Shown here piece by piece: positions 50,222-58,668 of a stretch of 64,000 nucleotides of DNA; the stretch's first letter is position 1, and every line of letters starts with the position of its first letter. The notes under the pieces were generated by a model, which did not search any database, was not told where the DNA came from, and worked only from the letters and a program-made list of their open reading frames with translations. The stretch spans positions 62,001 through 126,000 of the forward strand of contig NZ_JYLO01000002.1 of NCBI RefSeq assembly GCF_001439845.1. Direction: 5' to 3'. Position numbers and translations under genes: made by a program. Source of the stretch: Pseudomonas lactis (GTDB taxonomy: Bacteria; Pseudomonadota; Gammaproteobacteria; Pseudomonadales; Pseudomonadaceae).

Positions 50222-50682
50222 CAGATCAACTCCACGGTGGTGCGGCTTAAACCGAGGAAGTCGCGCACGGCCCAGCGCAGATCGCGGCGGTAGTCGTCGA
50301 TGGTCGGGGCTGTTTCTTCTGCTTTATCGGTGCCGGTGTTGGTTGCGCTGTAGTCGCGGTACCGCTCGCAGACTTCGGCGCCGGTACCGGCCTCGATCGC
50401 ACGCCGGTATAGGTGGGCCTGCACCGATACATCGTTGATCTTGTCGTCAGGGACGTCGGCCAGCGTGGTGTAGCCGGCGGCCAGTTGCTGGGCCTTCCAC
50501 AACTTCAGCTCACGATTGAGGTTGATCGCTGCAGCGATTACGGCAGTTTCCAGGCGAGCGGGGGTGACGCTGTTGTCGATGCGTAGAGTGGCGCGGAGCT
50601 GCTCAAGGTCGATTGAGGGCCAGAACGGGTCGGTGTTGATGTGACCGCCGGTGACTGGGCCGCTGGCTACAAATGCGCTCAT
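50221..50682 (-). CDS. L: Head completion/stabilization protein GpL
   Basis: A 153-residue P2 gpL homologue that stabilises filled heads and connects to the tail: FWPSIDLEQLRATLRIDNSV, RLETAVIAAAINLNRELKLW, LYRRAIEAGTGAEVCERYRD, TIDDYRRDLRWAVRDFLG. Confidence 0.94.
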   Translation of the reverse strand: MSAFVASGPVTGGHINTDPFWPSIDLEQLRATLRIDNSVTPARLETAVIAAAINLNRELKLWKAQQLAAGYTTLADVPDDKINDVSVQAHLYRRAIEAGTGAEVCERYRDYSATNTGTDKAEETAPTIDDYRRDLRWAVRDFLGLSRTTVELI

Positions 50683-50787
50683 GGAACAGCACTCAGAAAA
50701 TGGGTCGCCGGTGGTCGGGGCTTCACGTTCAGGAGGAGCGGCCTGGCCGATCCGCCCCGAGCCGGCGGGGTGCGTGGGGACGCTCGG

Positions 50788-51489
50788 TTAACTGCTTGGG
50801 GCAGTGTGTTTCTTGAGGAGACGCTCGACGCGCTCCAGATCTTTTTTGCCACCGCAGTTGCTGTGCAGGTCGATGGCTTTGGCCAGGTGCTGCTTAGCCT
50901 CTGCCAGGGCTACCAGGTTGTCGGCAGCCGAATCATCAGGAATGGCTGCGAGTGCTTTGCCGAGCGCCAGGTGCAGCTTGGCGCGAGCCTGGTCCGGCAT
51001 GTCCTGTTCAGCAGTGATGCGCTGGGCTTCCTGTAGGAACTCCAGTGGAAAACGATCGCCAGCCTTTTGCGCTTTGAGGGCGGCTTCGGCGATTTCCTCG
51101 GCGATCAAGGTGCCGGTGGTACGTTCGAAGCGGTCCGGCATTTTCAGACCGTGCTTGATGGCGTAGTCAGCAATCGTCAGCGCGCCGCCGTAGCCGCCCG
51201 CGTCAATGCACCAGAGCATGATCGTGGTCAGGACTTCGTCCTGGGCACCGTTGCCAGCGGCCAGCACGCCTTGCACGTATGGTTCGTACTCAGGGATCAG
51301 CAGCGCCTTGAGTTCAGCTTTGCCCTGGTTGGACTGCACCTGCTTGAGGCGCGCGCGGTGCTGAGCCAGTTGGGCCAACTGGTGCTCGTAGGCAGTAGCG
51401 CCTTCCATTGAAGTGGCCGGCGCAGTTGCGGCGGCCTCAATGGCTGCGCGTTTGCGCAGCTGGTTACGTTGGGCTGGTGTCTGATGCAT
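50788..51489 (-). CDS. M: Terminase endonuclease subunit GpM
   Basis: A 233-residue small terminase subunit of P2 type that cuts cos: RNQLRKRAAIEAAATAPATS, KAELKALLIPEYEPYVQGVL, then DEVLTTIMLWCIDAGGYGGA, LTIADYAIKHGLKMPDRFER. The start is at 51489 (MHQTPAQRNQ), 10 nt after the N stop; the longer frame overlaps N. Confidence 0.94.
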   Translation of the reverse strand: MHQTPAQRNQLRKRAAIEAAATAPATSMEGATAYEHQLAQLAQHRARLKQVQSNQGKAELKALLIPEYEPYVQGVLAAGNGAQDEVLTTIMLWCIDAGGYGGALTIADYAIKHGLKMPDRFERTTGTLIAEEIAEAALKAQKAGDRFPLEFLQEAQRITAEQDMPDQARAKLHLALGKALAAIPDDSAADNLVALAEAKQHLAKAIDLHSNCGGKKDLERVERLLKKHTAPSS

Positions 51490-51499
51490 GGCGCGCCTC

Positions 51500-52552
51500 T
51501 TAGGCCTCGGTCGGTGCTGGATAGTTGACGGCCGTGATGCCTTCCACCAGTGCGACCAGGCCGAAGTCTTCGATGACATAGGCTTCGTTGGAGGACTGGT
51601 AGTCGGCGACACGATCCAGCTCGGGCTCGTCTTTCAAGTGGCGACGGCGGGCACCGTTTTGGTAGTAGATCGACAGGTTGCTGAGGGTGGTGACCAGGAC
51701 GGTGTTATCCGGGAAGAACGGGGCGTCGACGACCGGCAGGCCACCCAAACGGGCGCGGCTGACAATCTCTTGAGCGGCGTTTTCTTCCTGGTTGGAGTCG
51801 GCACCCTTTTCCACGGCTGCCAGCAGCTTGCTGTGCATCAGGTTGCGGGAAACCATGACGCGCAGATCCGGGCGGGTGCGGTGCCACGGGTCGAGTATCT
51901 GGATGGCGTCGAACACCAGGCCGTCGAGGTTGGCGTAATCGCCCTCGAATACGGTGTCGACACCCGCAACCTTGATGACTTTGCGGGGGCCGATGGTGGC
52001 AGCATCGAGCACGCGGTCGTCGGCGCTGAGGCGGATTTTTTGCAGCCAGCCGATGTTGACGTCTTGCAACAGTGGGTTAGCGGCGCGGTTGGTGGTCGCA
52101 GCGGCGCTGGTGCCGTTGAAACCGATCATGATGCGGTCCAGCGCTTGGCGCAGGATGATCGCGTTGCTTAGCTTGACTTGGAAGTCGGGGAACTTGGCCC
52201 AGGCATCCAGCAGGGCGTAGGGGAACGCGCTGTCGAAGTTCGTCTGCTTGCAGGTGTAGGAATCTTTGCTCAGCGTGCTGCGGCCTAACGGGCTGCGGGG
52301 GGTACCTGTGGAGGTATCCGTGCGACTTGCAACTGGGCCGTTAACACCCAGCAGCAAGGCCTCGCCTGACTGTTCGTCTACGCCAATGATGTTGATCTGT
52401 TTCAGGAAACCATCGGATTCCTGCACAGCAACTTCCAGTTTTTGCTGGATGCTGGGGTCGACGCTGAATTTTTCGTGGGCACTGGCTACGCCATTGAGCA
52501 GGGCGATCTGCACGGCCAGGGCGGCGAAGGCGAAGCGTGTTTCTTTACGCAT
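51500..52552 (-). CDS. N: Major capsid protein GpN (P2 family)
   Basis: A 350-residue P2 major capsid protein precursor: MRKETRFAFAALAVQIALLN, then FSVDPSIQQKLEVAVQESDG, FLKQINIIGVDEQSGEALLL and SLGRST-type text (SPLGRSTLSKDSYTCKQTNF). The N-terminal 25-30 residues are probably removed by the GpO protease during head maturation. Confidence 0.96.
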   Translation of the reverse strand: MRKETRFAFAALAVQIALLNGVASAHEKFSVDPSIQQKLEVAVQESDGFLKQINIIGVDEQSGEALLLGVNGPVASRTDTSTGTPRSPLGRSTLSKDSYTCKQTNFDSAFPYALLDAWAKFPDFQVKLSNAIILRQALDRIMIGFNGTSAAATTNRAANPLLQDVNIGWLQKIRLSADDRVLDAATIGPRKVIKVAGVDTVFEGDYANLDGLVFDAIQILDPWHRTRPDLRVMVSRNLMHSKLLAAVEKGADSNQEENAAQEIVSRARLGGLPVVDAPFFPDNTVLVTTLSNLSIYYQNGARRRHLKDEPELDRVADYQSSNEAYVIEDFGLVALVEGITAVNYPAPTEA

Positions 52553-52598
52553 GGGGGTGTTCTCCGGTGAATAGGCTTGTCGGTGTTGGGCCGTGGGT

Positions 52599-53444
52599 TC
52601 AGTAAGCAGTCAGGACGGTGCCTGCACCGCCTGTGCTATGCGGGCGCTGTGGCTGGCTGAGGTCAGCGGTTTGCCCGAGCTTGGTTTTGAGCTCTTTAAG
52701 CTCGGTATCCAGGCTGGTGAACTGCTTTTTCAGATCGACCAAGGCCTTGCTTGAAGCGTCGGCTTGCTCAGCCTGCTGGGTGGCGAGGGTTACCAGGCTT
52801 TCCAGCGCTTCACCGATGTCGGAGAAAGTGTTGGCGTCCTTGCCATCCTTGTCCTTGCTCAGTTTGATGAACTCACCGAGCCTGGCCTTGATTGCTGCAA
52901 AAGCACTCGGCTGGTCGGTGACTTCTTCGAATTCAAGTAATGCTTCCTCAGCAGCGCTGAACAGGTTGTCTTTGTCCTGTTTGCGTCCGGCCAAGGTGCC
53001 GTGTGTAGCGCTGAAGCTCAGGGCTTCGGTGCCCAGGCTGGCAGGGGTATCAGTGATGGCGAGGCCGACCAGGTATGCCTTTCCGCTATCGGCAAACTTG
53101 GGCTGGATCTCGACCGAGGTGTAGACCTTCTGACCGGCCTTGTTCAAGGCCAGCAATGCGTCGTTCGGTTCGAGTTGGGCGAACAACGCCAATTTCTTGA
53201 TTCCGGCAATCTCGACTTCTTCAGCCTTGAGCGCCACTACGTCGCCATAAGCGCCGAACTCGCCGCCGGGCCAGTAACCCTTGATGTGTTCGCAGTTGAT
53301 GCGAGCGCCATAGGTGTTCTGGCTGTACTGCGAGGCCATGTCGTCAATCCAGCTCCGCTCGATGATGCGGCCATCGGTAGTCGCGCCTTCTACGGCAATG
53401 CGGGTCCACTTGGAGCGGAATTTCTGTTTGGTGCTGCTGGCCAT
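52599..53444 (-). CDS. O: Capsid scaffolding protein / protease GpO
   Basis: A 281-residue scaffold-protease. The serine protease part is in the N-terminal half (YGARINCEHIKGYWPGGEFG with a candidate His, and QKVYTSVEIQPKFADSGKAY with the candidate Ser). The C-terminal half is a coiled-coil scaffold (SKALVDLKKQFTSLDTELKE). It diverges from the terminase gene P, and the two share a 153-bp control region. Confidence 0.95.
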   Translation of the reverse strand: MASSTKQKFRSKWTRIAVEGATTDGRIIERSWIDDMASQYSQNTYGARINCEHIKGYWPGGEFGAYGDVVALKAEEVEIAGIKKLALFAQLEPNDALLALNKAGQKVYTSVEIQPKFADSGKAYLVGLAITDTPASLGTEALSFSATHGTLAGRKQDKDNLFSAAEEALLEFEEVTDQPSAFAAIKARLGEFIKLSKDKDGKDANTFSDIGEALESLVTLATQQAEQADASSKALVDLKKQFTSLDTELKELKTKLGQTADLSQPQRPHSTGGAGTVLTAY

Positions 53445-53531
53445 GGGGAGTCCTCAGTGCGGTGGCGGCGAACTGCCGTTGCGATGTGGGCATGGTCGGC
53501 AGCTGCGGCCTCGCGGGCAACGAGCCGCACT

Positions 53532-53550
53532 TGTAGAGCAAGGCTTTACA
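53532..53550. promoter_or_regulatory. Ogr-type activator box between O and P
   Basis: TGTAGAGCAAGGCTTTACA (TGT-N13-ACA, imperfect dyad) lies 88-106 bp upstream of O and 48-66 bp upstream of P. One box may serve both divergent late promoters, or only one of them. It matches the boxes before FI and V. Confidence 0.7.
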
Positions 53551-53597
53551 GGGAGCAGAGCGGGTGTGCCACGCGCGCGGGAGGCAGCATCTGCGCC

Positions 53598-55358
53598 ATG
53601 AATGCTCTCGCTGAAATTCCCGTCCGTGATAACCGTCGCCAGGCCAAATTTTTGTACTGGACGGGTTGGCGCATCACCGAAATTGCCGAGTACCTGGACG
53701 AAAAAGAGAAGACCGTCCACAGCTGGAAGGCCCGTGACGAGTGGGACCGGGCTGATAACGTCGAACGCATCGGCGGGGCGCTGGAGGCGCGGTTGGTGCA
53801 GCTGATCCTGAAGGACGGCAAGACCGGAGGCGACTTCAAGGAAATTGATCTGCTCCACCGGCAGTTGGAGCGCCAGGCCCGTATTGAGCGGTTCCAAGGC
53901 GGCGGTACCGAGTCTGAGCTCAACCCGAAACTGAATGACCGCAACAGTGGACCGAAGAAAAAGCCGAGCCGAAATGAGTTCAGCGAGGAGCATATCGAGC
54001 TGCTCACTCAGGCGTTTGTCGATGGGTGCTTCGGCTATCAGTTGGATTGGTACAAGGCTGGCAATCAGCGCACCAGGGCCATCCTTAAAAGCCGGCAGAT
54101 CGGAGCGACCTTCTACTTCGCTCGGGAGGCGTTGATTGACGCTCTGACTACGGGGCGCAACCAGATTTTCCTGTCGGCGTCGAAGAATCAGGCTCACATT
54201 TTCAAGTCGTATATTCAGTCTTTTGCCAGGGAAGTTGTCGGCGTCGAGCTGACTGGCGATCCCATCACGCTCGCGAACGGCGCGGAGCTGCACTTCCTAG
54301 GCACCAACGCACGAACCGCCCAGGGCTACCACGGCAATTTCTACTTCGACGAATTCTTCTGGACGTTCAAGTTCAAGGAACTCAACAAGGTCGCCTCGGG
54401 TATGGCGATGCAGAAGCAATACCGCCGCACCTACTTCAGCACGCCGTCGAGCATGGCTCATGAGGCCTACACGTTCTGGACGGGGGAGCGCTTCAACAAG
54501 GGCAAGCCTGCCGCCAACCGCATTTCCGTGGATGTGTCCCACGATTCCCTCCAACAGGGGCGGTTGTGCGAGGACAAGGTGTGGCGGCAGATCGTCACGA
54601 TTCTGGACGCCGAGCAGCGCGGCTGTGAACTGTTTGATCTTGAGGAACTGCGCCAGGAGTACGACGCCGAGGCGTTCCAAAACTTGCTGATGTGCCAGTT
54701 TGTGGATGACGGGGCGAGCATCTTCCCTTTGTCGATGTTGCAGTCGTGCATGGTGGACAGCTGGGTTGAGTGGGTTGAGGACTACAAACCTCTGGCACCG
54801 CGCCCGCTGGCCGACCGCCAGGTGTGGTTGGGCTATGACCCGGCAGAAACCGGCGATAGCTCTGGTCTGGTGGTTGTGGCGCCGCCGATGGTGCCAGGCG
54901 GTAAGTTCCGGGTGATCGAGCGGCATCAGTTCAGGGGGATGGACTTCGCGGCGCAGGCCGAGTCCATCCGCATGGTGACCCAGCGTTATTGGGTGACCTA
55001 TATCGGCATCGACACGACGGGCATGGGCTCGGGCGTGGCGCAGTTGGTGCGGCAGTTCTTCCCCGGTCTTACAACGTTCAGCTATTCGCCAGAGGTGAAG
55101 TCGCGCCTGGTAATGAAGGCCTATGACGTGATCCACAAGGGCCGGCTGGAGTTCGACGCAGGCTGGACGGACTTCGCGCAATCACTGATGGCCATTCGCA
55201 AAACCATCACCGCCAGCGGCCGGCAGTTCACCTATACCGCAGGACGTAGCGAATCAACCGGCCATGCCGACCTGGCCTGGGCTCTTTTCCATGCACTACA
55301 CCACGAACCGCTCGAAGGGCAGACGGCTGCCAATACCGGGCGGATGGAGCTTTTTTGA
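53598..55358 (+). CDS. P: Terminase ATPase subunit GpP
   Basis: A 586-residue large terminase. An N-terminal helix-turn-helix (WTGWRITEIAEYLDEKEKTV) is followed by the ATPase with a variant Walker A KSRQIGAT at 164-171 and Walker B FYFDEFFW near 250. A nuclease-like fold follows in the C-terminal half (VWLGYDPAETGDSSGLVVVA, YIGIDTTGMGSGV). The long frame extending left to 53001 is non-coding shadow of O. Its stop overlaps the Q start. Confidence 0.96.
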   Translation: MNALAEIPVRDNRRQAKFLYWTGWRITEIAEYLDEKEKTVHSWKARDEWDRADNVERIGGALEARLVQLILKDGKTGGDFKEIDLLHRQLERQARIERFQGGGTESELNPKLNDRNSGPKKKPSRNEFSEEHIELLTQAFVDGCFGYQLDWYKAGNQRTRAILKSRQIGATFYFAREALIDALTTGRNQIFLSASKNQAHIFKSYIQSFAREVVGVELTGDPITLANGAELHFLGTNARTAQGYHGNFYFDEFFWTFKFKELNKVASGMAMQKQYRRTYFSTPSSMAHEAYTFWTGERFNKGKPAANRISVDVSHDSLQQGRLCEDKVWRQIVTILDAEQRGCELFDLEELRQEYDAEAFQNLLMCQFVDDGASIFPLSMLQSCMVDSWVEWVEDYKPLAPRPLADRQVWLGYDPAETGDSSGLVVVAPPMVPGGKFRVIERHQFRGMDFAAQAESIRMVTQRYWVTYIGIDTTGMGSGVAQLVRQFFPGLTTFSYSPEVKSRLVMKAYDVIHKGRLEFDAGWTDFAQSLMAIRKTITASGRQFTYTAGRSESTGHADLAWALFHALHHEPLEGQTAANTGRMELF

Positions 55359-56380
55359 TGAGTACAAAAAATGAGGTGGCAGTTGCCACGGAGCAGGCAG
55401 TGAGTGAGCACAAGTCGGTGGCGTTCACGTTCGGCGAGCCGGAGTCGGTGTTGTCGGCCAGGGAGATATTCGACTCGCTGGAGTGCTGGTTTAACGGGCG
55501 CTGGTATGAGCCTCCATTGTCGCTGGATGGACTTGCCCGGTCGGTAAAGGCCAGCGTTCACCTCGACTCGGGGCTGCGCTTCAAGCGCAACCAACTGACC
55601 CGCACGTTCATCCCGCACAAGCTGCTGACCCGCGAGGCATTTGACCAGTACGCCCAGGACTATTTGGCATTGGGCAACGGGTACGTTGAGGCGCGGCGGT
55701 CGTTGCTGGGTACGCCTGTGACGCTCAAGCCCGTGCTGGCGAAGTACATGCGGGCAGGTAAGGACGGGCGTTATTTTCAGGTGCAGGGGTGGAAGAGTGA
55801 GCACGAGTTTGACCAGGGCAGCGTGTTCCATTTGCGGGAGCTGGATCTGCACCAGGAAATTTACGGGTTGCCCGAGTGGCTCTGTGCGCTGCAATCGGCG
55901 CTGTTGAACCAATCGGCGACGTTGTTTCGCCGCAAGTACTACGAGAACGGCAGTCATGCGGGTTTCATCCTTTACATGACGGACGCGGCGCAGAACGAAT
56001 CCGACATCGACGACTTGCGCACCGCTTTGAAAAATTCCAAGGGGCCGGGCAACTTCCGCAACCTGTTTGTGTACGCGCCGAACGGGAAGAAAGAAGGCAT
56101 ACAACTAATACCGGTCAGCGAAGTTTCGGCCAAGGACGAATTCAACTCGATCAAGGACCAGACTCAGGGCGATGTACTCGCAGCTTTGCGGGTTTATCCC
56201 CAACTGATGGGCATCGTGCCGAAAAACGCCGGGGGCTTTGGCTCGCCGAAAGAAGCCGGGGAAGTCTGGGCCACCCTTGAGCTTGAGCCGATTCAGACAC
56301 GCCTGGCCCTTCTCAATGACTGGGTCGGCGAGGAGGTCGTGCGCTTCAAGCCCTTTGAACTTGGAGCGGGGGAGAAATAG
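55358..56380 (+). CDS. Q: Portal protein GpQ
   Basis: A 340-residue P2-type portal: FTFGEPESVLSAREIFDSLE, PLSLDGLARSVKASVHLDSG, FRRKYYENGSHAGFILYMTD, then GDVLAALRVYPQLMGIVPKN and GFGSPKEAGEVW. It forms the dodecameric DNA entry channel. The ATG overlaps the P stop (TGATG). The cos-like region follows. Confidence 0.96.
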   Translation: MSTKNEVAVATEQAVSEHKSVAFTFGEPESVLSAREIFDSLECWFNGRWYEPPLSLDGLARSVKASVHLDSGLRFKRNQLTRTFIPHKLLTREAFDQYAQDYLALGNGYVEARRSLLGTPVTLKPVLAKYMRAGKDGRYFQVQGWKSEHEFDQGSVFHLRELDLHQEIYGLPEWLCALQSALLNQSATLFRRKYYENGSHAGFILYMTDAAQNESDIDDLRTALKNSKGPGNFRNLFVYAPNGKKEGIQLIPVSEVSAKDEFNSIKDQTQGDVLAALRVYPQLMGIVPKNAGGFGSPKEAGEVWATLELEPIQTRLALLNDWVGEEVVRFKPFELGAGEK

Positions 56381-56381
56381 T

Positions 56382-56494
56382 ACCCCCGCGCAGTAAACGA
56401 GGCGACGAGTTGGTGCGCTAACACCCGCTCGACGCTGAATCACTCGAACACGCCGAGTGCTCCAACCAAGGCCTCGCCCCACTGCGCAGGGGGT
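56382..56494. other. cos-like region with nested inverted repeats
   Basis: On the minus strand GGCGAGGCCTTGGTTGGAG (56478 to 56460) begins with GGCGAGGC, the first bases of the P2 cohesive end as I recall it, in the right place and orientation beyond the 3' end of Q. The region is framed by a 12-bp inverted repeat (CCCCCGCGCAGT from 56383; ACTGCGC-A-GGGGG from 56481). Inside are GAGGC/GCCTC (56399/56471), GTTGG/CCAAC (56409/56462) and the hairpin CACTCG/CGAGTG (56441/56454). It may be cosN with flanking terminase sites, or a structured RNA at the end of the P-Q transcript. Confidence 0.55.
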
Positions 56495-56537
56495 GCGAAG
56501 CCTAAGCGAATCCAATTGTTGAAACAAGGATCACTTA

Positions 56538-57332
56538 ATGAGCACACCAATTATCCCGTGGATGGGCGGCAAGCGTCGCCTGGCAGATCGCCTTATCCCG
56601 CTGTTTCCACCTCACGAATGTTACGTCGAGGTCTTTGCCGGCGGCGCCGCGCTTTACTTTATGCGGCCCCAGGCCGCGCCGGTTGAAGTCCTCAATGACA
56701 TCAATGGCGATCTGGTGACGCTGTACCGCGTGGTGCAGAACCACCTGGAGGAGTTTGTGCGCCAGTTCAAGTGGGCGCTCAGCTCCCGCCAGGTGTTCGA
56801 ATGGCAGAAGATGACCAGGCCGGAAACACTCACCGACATCCAGCGGGCTGCGCGGTTTTTCTACCTGCAGCACCATGCCTTCGCCGGCAAGGTCAGCGGG
56901 CAGACCTTCGGTACCGCCACCACTGGCCCTGCCATCAACCTGCTGCGGATCGAGGAGAACCTGTCTGCTGCCTGGCAACGGCTGTCGGGTACGTACGTCG
57001 AGAATCTGGGCTGGCTGGAGTGTGCGGAACGCTACGACCGGCCGCACACCTTTCATTACATGGACCCGCCGTACTGGCAGACCGCTGGTTATGGGGTGGA
57101 CTTTCCATTTGAGAACTATGAGCGGATGGCCAACTTCATGCGGCGGTGCAAGGGCAAGGTGATGGTGAGTATCAACGACCACCCTGATATCCGACGTGTG
57201 TTTGACGGGTTCCACTTCGAGACGGTGGATATTCGATACAGCACTACCAATCAGCGGCAGGGAAAAGCCGAGGTCAGCGGCGAGCTCGTCATCATGAACT
57301 GGGAGCCGGCGGCACTGGGGGGGCTGTTCTAG
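56538..57332 (+). CDS. DNA adenine methylase (Dam/D12 class)
   Basis: A 264-residue N6-adenine methyltransferase. The D12-class motifs are PWMGGKRRLADRLIPLFP at the start, the SAM-binding YVEVFAGGAALYFM, and the catalytic DPPYW at 176-180. Target specificity cannot be read from the sequence; most relatives modify GATC. AAGGATCAC precedes the ATG. It lies on the cos-attR side, outside the structural operon. Confidence 0.93.
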   Translation: MSTPIIPWMGGKRRLADRLIPLFPPHECYVEVFAGGAALYFMRPQAAPVEVLNDINGDLVTLYRVVQNHLEEFVRQFKWALSSRQVFEWQKMTRPETLTDIQRAARFFYLQHHAFAGKVSGQTFGTATTGPAINLLRIEENLSAAWQRLSGTYVENLGWLECAERYDRPHTFHYMDPPYWQTAGYGVDFPFENYERMANFMRRCKGKVMVSINDHPDIRRVFDGFHFETVDIRYSTTNQRQGKAEVSGELVIMNWEPAALGGLF

Positions 57333-58009
57333 GGCTCTGGCTGAATCAAACTGGCTTCCTTGTTTCTCACGTTGCCCACGGCGGCGCTGACCTTGAACCA
57401 TTCAAAGGCCTCGGCCGGCTCGCCCTGGTGCAACACCATCTGCTCGGCACGCTCTTTCGGCGTTGCCGGGTTAAGCCATTCCCGGGCAAGGTCAGGCGCC
57501 AGAACCACGGGCCTCCGGTCGTGAATGTCCACCATGCCGCCGGCACTGTCAGCGGTGATGATCACAAAGCCGTCATGCTCGCCTGGGCCTGCAACGGCGT
57601 CAGGTAGTTGGCCGATGGCCGCGCACAAGATAGGCGCGCTGTCCCGCCTACGGATCAGATAAGGCTGTTTCTTTGGCCCACCTTCATCTACCCACTCGAA
57701 CCAGTTGTCGATAGGCGTGATCGCCCGGTGCGGCCAGATCGCCCGGAAGAACGGCCCGTGGGCGACTTTCTCGACGCGTGCATTGATGGGCGCGGCACGG
57801 TCTTTCGCCCAGTGTGGCCTCCATCCCCACCGAACCGCATCAGCGTGCAGCAGGTCACCCTGCAGGTGCAGTAACGCCACCTGGGTGGTTGGGGCTACGT
57901 TGTATCGCTCGATCGGCTGATCACCCACCGAGTTTGCCAAGGCATTGGGCATGCTCAGTGCCGCAACAAAGTCGTGGATTCCTCTGTACTGCGACAGTCT
58001 TCCGCACAT
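57329..58009 (-). CDS. SRAP-domain protein (YedK/HMCES family)
   Basis: A 226-residue SOS response-associated peptidase-like protein. The catalytic Cys is C2 after Met removal (MCGRLSQY), the conserved Asn is in NARVEK (76-81), Glu is E105 in NWFEW, and His is H163 in DIHDRRPVVL. YedK/HMCES proteins crosslink to abasic sites in single-stranded DNA through Cys2. It is the second gene of a leftward unit that starts under a LexA box, with a 23-bp gap. It is convergent with dam (4-nt overlap). Confidence 0.93.
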   Translation of the reverse strand: MCGRLSQYRGIHDFVAALSMPNALANSVGDQPIERYNVAPTTQVALLHLQGDLLHADAVRWGWRPHWAKDRAAPINARVEKVAHGPFFRAIWPHRAITPIDNWFEWVDEGGPKKQPYLIRRRDSAPILCAAIGQLPDAVAGPGEHDGFVIITADSAGGMVDIHDRRPVVLAPDLAREWLNPATPKERAEQMVLHQGEPAEAFEWFKVSAAVGNVRNKEASLIQPEP

Positions 58010-58032
58010 AGTCAGGCCCTCTCCGTTTGATC

Positions 58033-58371
58033 TTAGACAATCGTGATCGGTCCAAGCCTCATTTCATTGATGATCTGTTGCAAACAATCTGCTTTTTGCC
58101 TGCTTAAGTTGTCGGACGTTGTCAGCTTTGAGATCTGCTGCCGCATCTCAGCCGCTTCACCACCCTTCTGACGAAGGTAGCCAGCAAACTCTGCGTTCTT
58201 TGCCTGGGCGTCCAACAGCATCTGGCTGATACCGAAAACATCCGCCCGCGCTTTGCGTAGCTGCGCGTTCAGTTCCTGGATCTCGTTCTCCAGCAGGCGG
58301 CAGTGCTGTCGGTACATTTCCAACGGGGTAGGAAGGCCCAGCCATCCGAAGGTGTCGTCGTCATTGTTCAT
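58033..58371 (-). CDS. LexA-controlled small coiled-coil protein
   Basis: A 112-residue protein without a recognised family: MNNDDDTFGWLGLPTPLEMY, then coiled-coil heptads over about 25-90 (LLENEIQELNAQLRKARADV, LLDAQAKNAEF). The ATG lies 15 nt downstream of a perfect LexA palindrome, so it should be strongly SOS-induced. In phage 186 the LexA-controlled tum gene at the same genome end encodes an antirepressor. A similar role is possible here because the repressor lacks a cleavage domain; this is inference from position. Confidence 0.75.
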   Translation of the reverse strand: MNNDDDTFGWLGLPTPLEMYRQHCRLLENEIQELNAQLRKARADVFGISQMLLDAQAKNAEFAGYLRQKGGEAAEMRQQISKLTTSDNLSRQKADCLQQIINEMRLGPITIV

Positions 58372-58386
58372 GAGTGCGAATCCAAT

Positions 58387-58404
58387 ACTGTATGCGCATA
58401 CAGT
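58387..58404 (-). promoter_or_regulatory. LexA box (SOS operator)
   Basis: ACTGTATGCGCATACAGT is an 18-bp perfect palindrome that contains CTG-N10-CAG (58388-58403) with the preferred CTGTAT/ATACAG half-sites of gamma-proteobacterial LexA. It overlaps the expected promoter of the leftward coiled-coil/SRAP unit. Confidence 0.88.
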
Positions 58405-58668
58405 AATTGAGGTTTGACTCTGGCGCGATTTGAGGCGACGAGCTGTAGGGGAGAGAGGGTTTTGGCAGGGAAATGTCAGCTGAGATAGATGAAATTTTGC
58501 CCTACAGCAGCATGAAAAAACCCATTTCAACATAGCATTTGCTGGCTGTCACGGCAAGCGTAGGGAGCTGCGTGGGCCAATAAATACGGGGCTTTCAGCA
58601 TGTTTTGGCCTACCGCGCAGTCGCAGCCAGGACAGGCCCGGCTCGCGGCTGCCAAGGCGGGGAGTTGG

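Noticed and set aside
53001..53597. N-terminal extension of terminase gene P
   Set aside because: It runs antisense through gene O and the O-P control region; family length and MNALAEIPV fit the start at 53598.
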